From assembly GCF_946886695.1 (NCBI RefSeq), contig NZ_CAMPJD010000002.1, positions 58,708 through 122,707 of the forward strand: a DNA stretch of 64,000 nucleotides, in the 5' to 3' direction. Below are positions 17,659-25,300 of the stretch, piece after piece. This DNA is from an uncultured Pseudoxanthomonas sp. (GTDB taxonomy: Bacteria > Pseudomonadota > Gammaproteobacteria > Xanthomonadales > Xanthomonadaceae). The notes below the pieces were generated by a model. It saw only the letters and a list, made by a program, of their open reading frames with translations. It ran no database searches and had not been told where the DNA came from. Position 1 is the first letter of the stretch. Each line of letters starts with the position of its first letter. The position numbers were made by a program, and so were the translations under genes.

Positions 17659-18674
17659 GCCTGCTCCTCGGAGGATGGTTCAACTTTTGAGACGCGCGCG
17701 GGCCGATGCGTGCGCGCATGCATCGCGGCGCCCACCAGGCCCAGTTGCCCATGGTCGATGCGCCACACCGGCGGCGGTGCGCGCGTGCCGGTGAACTTCC
17801 CGGCATAGCGCCGTGCAAAATCGCCCTGGTGCAGGAAGGGCGCGATGTGGCGGGTCACGCCGCCGGCCAGATAGGCTTGGCGCGCGCCGACGGTCAGCAC
17901 CAGATCGCCGACCAGGCTGCCGAGCCAGCCGCAGAACACCGCCAGCGTTTCCCACGCCAGCGGATCGTCGCCATGGGCGGCTTCCACCAGTGGTGCGACC
18001 TGCTTCCAGTGCGGCATGGCGCCGCGCACATCGGCCAGCGCGTCGTACAGGTGCATCAATCCGTTGCCAGACAACACGCGCTCGTTGTCCACATGCGACC
18101 AACGCCGTGACAGACACTGCAACACGTCCAGTTCGACGGCGGTGTTGGCGGCCAGCGCCGCGTGGCCGGCTTCGCTCAGCAACACCTGGCTGCCCTGCGC
18201 ATCCAGGCACAGCGCTGCACCCAGCCCGGTACCCGGCCCCAGCACAAGGGCCGGAGACTGCATGCCGGGGTCGTCCTGCGCCACCAGCGCCACCAGCGCG
18301 CTGCGCTGCACGCCGGGGATGGCACGTGCGACGGCTTCGAAATCGTTGATCACCTGCAGCGACACCAGCCCGGCGTCCTGCGCCGTGCCACGCACGGACA
18401 CCTTCCACGGCAGGTTGGCGTTGACCAGGCGGTCGCCATCGAGAAAACCGGCGATGGCGACCACACCGGACGTCACCCGGACACCCGGCTGGGTCGAGCA
18501 GAGGCGCAGCAGATAGTTTTCCAGAATGGCGGCAAGCGACGCGTGCTCAGCACAGCGGTACATCGCCATGTCCCGCACGTCGATCGGATCGCCCGAGGCA
18601 CACCAGCCCAACCGGGCGTGGGTGCCCCCAACGTCGGCCACGAGGCAAGCGTTCCGGTGCTGCGCAGAATCCAT
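17655..18674 (-). CDS. glk: glucokinase
   Basis: ATP-dependent glucokinase of the proteobacterial Glk (ROK-related ASKHA) family, 339 residues, phosphorylating glucose to glucose-6-phosphate in the cytoplasm. Visible signatures are the phosphate-1 motif LVADVGGTHARLG near residue 11, VINDFEAVARAIP, and LVLGPGTGLGAALC for the adenosine/phosphate-2 region. The start ATG at 18674 has a promoter with an operator-like palindrome 57-72 bases upstream. It heads a three-gene unit with the glycosylasparaginase and cutC. The shared operator places it in the same regulon as the TonB receptor and mannosidases, so activity on mannose or another hexose in addition to glucose is possible but not shown. Confidence 0.93.
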   Translation of the reverse strand: MDSAQHRNACLVADVGGTHARLGWCASGDPIDVRDMAMYRCAEHASLAAILENYLLRLCSTQPGVRVTSGVVAIAGFLDGDRLVNANLPWKVSVRGTAQDAGLVSLQVINDFEAVARAIPGVQRSALVALVAQDDPGMQSPALVLGPGTGLGAALCLDAQGSQVLLSEAGHAALAANTAVELDVLQCLSRRWSHVDNERVLSGNGLMHLYDALADVRGAMPHWKQVAPLVEAAHGDDPLAWETLAVFCGWLGSLVGDLVLTVGARQAYLAGGVTRHIAPFLHQGDFARRYAGKFTGTRAPPPVWRIDHGQLGLVGAAMHARTHRPARVSKVEPSSEEQA

Positions 18675-18717
18675 GGGAAAACCCGGCCGATGCCGGGGTC
18701 ACGTTCGGAGACGCAGC

Positions 18718-18746
18718 ACTATACGTTCGATTTGGATCGTTTCAAA
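18718..18746 (-). promoter_or_regulatory. glk promoter with overlapping operator
   Basis: On the minus strand TTTGAA (18746-18741) and TATAGT (18723-18718) form a good -35/-10 pair with a 17-base spacer, 44 bases upstream of the glk start. The palindrome TTTGGATCGTTTCAAA (18731-18746), 14 of 16 identical to the perfect site at 5567, covers the -35 box and most of the spacer, as expected for a repressor. Confidence 0.65.
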
Positions 18747-19389
18747 AGATTGGAGGGTTGCGCCGGGATCCAACCGACCCAGTCGGAAACATGCTCATCT
18801 GTAGAGGCCGGGACAGTCAGTCAGCGCCGAGGATATCCGTGCATGCCATCTGCATGGAGCACGAGCTGCTCCCGGGCTTCGCCGCCACGCTCCGCCACAC
18901 CGGTCCGGCGATAGCGTTCGCCCGGTTTCGGCATTTCCGGCACGGGCGCTCCCCCATCGGAAAACTCGCGCACCTGCATCATCCGTGGCGCCTGCCATCG
19001 CCTGCCACGAGGATCCAGCACAACTGCACGTTGCTCACCAACGCGCGCTTCGTCGAAGCGGCGATTGCTCCAGGCACAACCGATGCTGTAAACCACGTAC
19101 ACGCGGATCGAGCGCGCCGTGAAGCGGCGTCGGCATCGCTGGATTGTTGGATATCAGCTCGCAGGGCATCGACTGAGGTTCTGCACCTGGCGATGAAGTC
19201 GTTCTCCAGTGGGGCATACGCAGGCTCCGATGTCCCCGGTTCCGAACAGCGCGAACGGCCGGATCAAGACGCCAAGGGCTCCGCGCCGCGGCTTCCGCCC
19301 CGCACATTGATCTCCCCCCTTCACGTCGGCATCCCGATGCGCGTGCAAGGATGGGTTCCACGTCGGTCGCCCGCCCCACAGGATTTCCG
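18747..19389. other. long intergenic region before cyclic glucan synthase
   Basis: About 640 bases between the glk promoter and the glucan synthase start. No protein here is recognised. The reading frame with the best coding character is a minus-strand frame 18821-19102 (listed separately at low confidence). No hairpin with U-tract and no repeat stood out. It probably contains the promoter of the glucan synthase gene. Confidence 0.5.
18821..19102 (-). CDS. possible small protein, unrecognised
   Basis: A 93-codon frame (MYVVYSIGCAWSNRRFDEAR... GMHGYPRR) inside the glk-glucan synthase gap. It has a plausible amino-acid mix, with a segment EMPKPGERYRRTGVAERGGE that looks more protein-like than the other frames, and moderate G/C at third positions. 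There is no recognisable domain, no clear ribosome-binding site and no operon partner. It may be a non-coding frame or a gene remnant. Confidence 0.25.
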   Translation of the reverse strand: MYVVYSIGCAWSNRRFDEARVGEQRAVVLDPRGRRWQAPRMMQVREFSDGGAPVPEMPKPGERYRRTGVAERGGEAREQLVLHADGMHGYPRR

Positions 19390-22300
19390 ATGCCCCAGGT
19401 CTGGAGGGTCTTCAGCCACTGGTTGCGCCTGCGTCGACGCTTGTGGCGCTGGCGTCGCGCGGCCACCAAGAAGCCCCTGGGTGCGGAAGCACCCTTGCGC
19501 TCACAGCTGTTCAATGTCGAGCAGATGGAAGTGCATGGCCGCGCACTTGCGCGCGCGCACCGGATTCACGCGCGTCCCGGGCCGGAACGGCTGCTGGACC
19601 GCCTGACCGAGAACGAAGGCCTGCTGGACGACGTCTGCGCGCTGCTCACGCGAATGGTCCAGGACGACATGCGCATCACGCCGGCCGGCGAGTGGTTGCT
19701 GGACAACTATTACCTGGTGGAAGAACAGGTACTCACCGCGCGGCGGCACCTGCCCAAAGGCTACAGCCGCCAGCTCCCCTCGCTGAGCCAGGGTGCCTCA
19801 TCCGGCCTGCCACGCGTCTACGACCTCTCGCAGGAAGCGATCGCGCATGGCGATGGCCGCATCGATGCGGACACCCTCAGCCGCTTCTTCGCCGCCTACC
19901 AGTCCATCACCCCGCTGAAGCTCGGCGAGCTGTGGGCCATCCCGATCATGCTGCGGCTGGCACTGATCGACAATCTGCGCCGCATGGCGGTGCGCGTGAT
20001 GCGCGATGGCGCCGATCACAGGCTGGCCAGCGAGTGGGCTGCACAACTCAACCGCACCGCGGCGGAGAGCCCCAAGGATGTGGTGCTGGTGATCGCCGAC
20101 ATGGCGCGCTCGGATCCACCGCTGACCGGCGCGTTCGTGTCCGAACTGATGCGCGGCCTGCAGGGGCGTGGCGGTGTTTCGTCCATGCCGATCACCTGGC
20201 TGGAACAATGGGTCGCCGACGGTGGCCATCGCATCGAAGAGCTTGTCCACCTGGAAAGCCAGCAGCAGGCCGCGGACCAGGTGTCCATCAGCAACAGCAT
20301 CGGCAGCCTGCGCTTCCTGGCGAACATGGACTGGCGGGAGTTCGTGGAGGACATGAGCGTGGTCGAGCGCGCCCTGCGCGAAGACCCGGCCCGCACCTAT
20401 GCGCTGATGGACTTCAGCACGCGCGACAGCTATCGGCATGTGGTCGAGAAGATCGCCCGCCTGGCCGACGTCGGCGAGAAGGACGTGGCGGACATCGCCC
20501 TGCAACTGGCACAGTCCGCCGCCGCGTCCGATCCGACGGGCTACCAGGCCCATGTCGGCTTCTATCTCGTCGACGACGGCGTTGCCCGTACACAGGCCGC
20601 GGTGGCGGAGTTCCTCGCCGATGGGCGGCGCGCACGCCTGCGTCCGCGCCGCATTCCCCTGCTGGCCTACCTGGCGCCCATCGCCGCGATCATCGGACTG
20701 TTCACCTATGGCCTGCTGACGGCCGGATCCCCCATCCAGGGCATACCGGTCTGGCTGTTGACCGCACTCGCCCTGCTCGCTTTCAGCGAACTGGGCATCG
20801 TGCTGGTGAACTGGGCGGCGACCCTGCTCGTACCGCCAAGGCCGTTGCCCAGGATGGATTTCTCCAAAGGCATCCCGGCGACATCGCGCACGCTGGTGGT
20901 GGTGCCCAGCATGCTGGGCAGCGCCGAAGGCGTGGACAGCCTGGTCGAGGCGCTGGAAGTGCGCTTCCTGGCCAATCGCGACCGCAACCTGCATTTCGCG
21001 CTGCTCACCGATTTCCTGGACGCGGACGATGCCTCGCTGCCGGGCGATGCCGCCCTGGTCGCGCGTGCGGCGGAACGGATCGAACAACTCAACCGGCGCT
21101 ATGCACCTGAGCGGGCGGAGGATGGCGGCGGCGACCTGTTCTTCCTGTTCCACCGGCCACGCCAGTGGAATGCGCGCGAGCGGCGCTGGATGGGCTACGA
21201 ACGCAAGCGCGGCAAGCTGGCGGCCCTGAACCGGCTCCTGCGCGGTGGAAACACGGACGAGTTCCTGCAGGTGACAGGCAACACCGGCATTCTGTCGCAG
21301 GTGCGCTACGTGATCACCCTGGACACGGATACGCGTTTGCCGCGCGATGCGGCGCGCGAGTTCGCCGGCACGTTGTCGCACCCGCTCAACCAGGCGGCAT
21401 TCGATCAGCATTCTCGCCGCGTCGTGCGCGGATACGGCATCCTCCAGCCCAGCGTCGGCACCAGCCTCAGCGGCCGGCCCAACTCGCGCTATGCGCGCAT
21501 GTTCGGCAGCGAGCCCGGCATCGATCCGTACACGCGCACGGTCTCGGATGTGTACCAGGATCTGTTCGGCGAAGGCTCCTTCGTCGGCAAGGGCATCTAC
21601 GACGTGGATGCGTTCGAGCACGCGCTCGCCGACCGCTTCCCCGATAACCGCATCCTCAGCCATGACCTGCTCGAAGGCTGCTATGCGCGTGCCGGCCTGG
21701 TCAGCGACGTGCGCCTGTTCGAGGACTATCCGTCGCGCTACGCGGCCGACGTGAAACGGCGCTATCGCTGGATCCGTGGCGACTGGCAGTTGTTGCCATG
21801 GTTGCTGCCCTGGGTGCCGCGCCACGGGGGCGGGCGCGAGCGCAACCCACTGTCGTGGCTGTCGCGCGGCAAACTGCTCGACAACCTGCGCCGGAGCCTG
21901 GTGCCGGCGGCGACCACGGCTCTGCTGGTGCTGGGCTGGCTGTTCTCGCCCGATCCCCTCGTGTGGACGGCATGGCTGCTGAGCCTCTGGGCGCTGCCCG
22001 TGCTGGTTCCCGCCCTCCGCGATGTCTTCGCCATCCCGGTGGACATGCCGCTGGAAGCGCATCTGCTGCAGGTGGGCCGATCGAGCCTGCGGCAATTGCT
22101 GCGCGCCGCGGTGAACGTGGCCTGCCTGCCTTACGAAGCCTTCTTCAGCCTGGGCGCCATCGTACGCACGCTGTGGCGCCTGCTGGTCACGCGCAGGCAT
22201 CTGCTGCAATGGAATCCATCCAGCGAGGTGGAGCGCAGCCTGGGCAGCGGCATCAAGGCCGAACTGCTGAGCATGGCACCAGCCCCCCTGATCGCCGCCG

Positions 22301-25300
22301 CCATCGCCGCGTTGCTGGCGATGAAGCAGCCGGCGGCACTGTGGGTCGCAACCCCGCTGCTGGCGCTCTGGCTGGTGTCGCCGGCCATCATGGCGTGGCT
22401 GGGTCGCCCGCCCGGCCAGCGCGACGGAAAGCTGTCTGCGATGCAGCTGGCGTTCCTCGGGAAACTGTCGCGCCGCACCTGGGCGTTCTTCGAAACCTAT
22501 GTGCGCGAGGAGGATCACTGGCTCCCGCCCGACAACGTGCAGGAACATCCCACGCTGGTGGTGGCGCGGCGCACGTCACCCACCAACATCGGGCTGTCGC
22601 TGCTAGCCAACCTGGCTGCCCACGATTTCGGCTACCTGCAGACCGGCGGCGTGATGGCGCGCACGCGCCTGGTGTTCGACACGCTTGATGCGCTGCCACG
22701 CCATCGCGGGCACTTCTACAACTGGTACGACACCGCAACGCTGCAGCCCCTGCCGCCGGCGTACATCTCCACCGTCGACAGTGGCAACCTGGCAGGCCAC
22801 CTGCTGACGCTGCGCCAGGGCCTGCTGGCCCTGGTCGACGCGCCCGTGCTGGCGCCCGGCACGTTCACCGGGCTCGCCGATACCCTGGCCGTGCTGAAAG
22901 ACGCACGCCAGGGCGTGCGTGTGGAAGGCGACACGCTGCATGGTGCGCTGGAGGCATTCCGTGCGTCACTGGCGCAGGCGCAACAGGAACCGCCCGCGAC
23001 CGTCGAGGAAGCCGAACGCGTGCTGGCCCGGCTGGCGACGCATGCCGATGACATCGCGCTGGCGTGGCCGACGCCCGACACCGACGGTGGGCATCCCCAT
23101 CATTGGCCGACGGCACTGGTCGAAGGCTGCCGGTCCGCGCATGCGGAACTGCAGTTCCTGCTCCCCGACGCCGGTACCGGCGATGGCCAGCGCATTCCGA
23201 CCTTGCGCGAACTGCAGGACGGATCGGCCAGCCCGCTGGCAGGCCGGCGCGCGCGCGAACGGATCCACCAGCTGGAACGCCTGGCGCATATCGCCGGGCA
23301 GTTCTCGCTGATGGAATACGACTTCCTCTACGACCGCGCGCGCCACCTGCTCGTGATCGGCTACAACCTGGACGAGCACCGCCTCGACAGCGGCTTCTAC
23401 GACCTGCTCGCCTCGGAGGCGCGCCTGTGCAGTTTCGTCGCGATCGCGCAGGGCCAGTTGCCGCAGGAAAGCTGGTTCGCACTGGGCCGCCTGCTGACCG
23501 AGGTCAACGGCGACGCCACGCTGCTGTCGTGGAGCGGCTCGATGTTCGAGTACCTGATGCCGCAGCTGGTCATGCCCAGCTACCCGGACACGCTGCTGGA
23601 CCAGACGTCGCGACATGCCGTGGACGCGCAGATCGCGCACGGTGCACGGCATGACGTGCCGTGGGGCATCTCCGAGTCGGGCTACAACACCGTCGACGCA
23701 CGCATGAACTACCAGTACCGCGCGTTCGGCGTGCCGGGGCTGGGCCTGAAGCGGGGGCTGGGCCAGGACCTGGTCATCGCGCCGTACGCCAGCATGATGG
23801 CGTTGATGGTGGCGCCGGAAGCCGCGTGCCAGAACCTGCAGCGGCTCGATGCGCTGGGGTTCGGTGGACACTTCGGCCTGTACGAAGCCATCGACTACAC
23901 GCCGGCCCGCGTTCCGCCCGGACAGGAATGCGTGGTGGTGCGTTCGTTCATGGCCCATCACCAGGGCATGGGCTTCCTTTCGCTCGTCCACCTGCTGCGC
24001 CAGCAGCCGATGCAGCGGCGCTTCGTCGCCGATGCCGAGTTCCAGGCCACCCTGCTGTTGCTGCAGGAACGCATCCCGCATACGGGCGTGTTCCATCCGC
24101 ACGAGGCTGAAACGCTCGGCACGCGCGCCGCGCCGACCGAGTCGGAAACCCAGTTGCGCATCTTCCGCGACCCGGGCGCCTCGCGCCCCGCCGTGCAGTT
24201 GCTCTCCAACGGGCGCTACCACGGCCTGCTGACCAGCGCCGGCGGCGGGTACAGCCGCCATCGCGACATGGCGGTCACGCGCTGGCGCGAGGACGGCACG
24301 CGCGACAACTGGGGCAGCTTCTGCTACCTGCGCGACGTGGAGAGCAGCGAGTACTGGTCCACCTCGCTGCAACCCACCTGCGTGCCGGTCGACCAGTACG
24401 AAGCGATCTTCTCCGATGCAAAGGCCGAGTTCCGCGGACGCAAGCGCGGCTACGAAAGCCATCTGGAGATCGCCATCTCCGCCGAGGACGACATCGAACT
24501 GCGCCGGTTGCGCCTGAGCAACCGGAGCCGGCGCACGCGCACCATCGAGATCACCACGTATGCCGAAGTGGTGCTGGCGCCGGCCATTGCCGACGAACTG
24601 CACCCGGCCTTCAGCAACCTGTTCGTGCAGTCGGAGATCGTGCGCGAGAAGCAGGCGTTGCTGTGCACGCGCCGGCCGCGCGCGCACGATGAAGTGCCGC
24701 CGTGGATGTTCCACCTGGTGGCTGTGCACGATGCCGACATCAGTACGATCTCGTACGAGACCGACCGCGCACGCTTCCTGGGCCGTGGCAACACGCCCCG
24801 CTCGCCGCATGCGCTCACCGACCAGGAGGCGCTCTCGGACAGCGAAGGCTCGGTGCTGGATCCCATCGTGGCGATCCGCTGCCGGATCGAACTCCTGCCG
24901 GGGCAGACCGCGTTGATCGACATGGTCCAGGGCGTGGGCCTGGACCGCGATGCATGCACCGACCTGATCGACAAGTACCGGGACCGCCGCCTGGCCGACC
25001 GCGTCTTCGACCTGGCCTGGACCCACAGCCAGGTGGTCAGGCGTCAGATCAACGCCTCCCAGGCCGACGCGCAGCTCTACGAGCGACTGGCCGGCCTCAT
25101 CGTGTACGCGCATCCGCTGTTGCGCGCCGATCCCGACGTGCTGCTGCAGAACCAGCGCGGCCAGTCCGGGCTGTGGGGCCACGCGATCTCCGGCGACCTG
25201 CCCATCGTGCTGCTGCAGATTTCCGATGCCGACAACATCGGCCTGGTCCGCCAGATGGTGCAGGCGCATGCGTATTGGCGCCTGAAGGGCCTGCGCGCGG

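Noticed and set aside
18821..19400. Riboswitch or structured leader before the glucan synthase
   Set aside because: No conserved riboswitch core was recognised by eye; long stems without known consensus are expected in GC-rich DNA.
18758..19606. 282-codon plus-strand frame running into the glucan synthase start
   Set aside because: It overlaps the glucan synthase N-terminus in another frame and shows no protein-like segments or ribosome-binding site.
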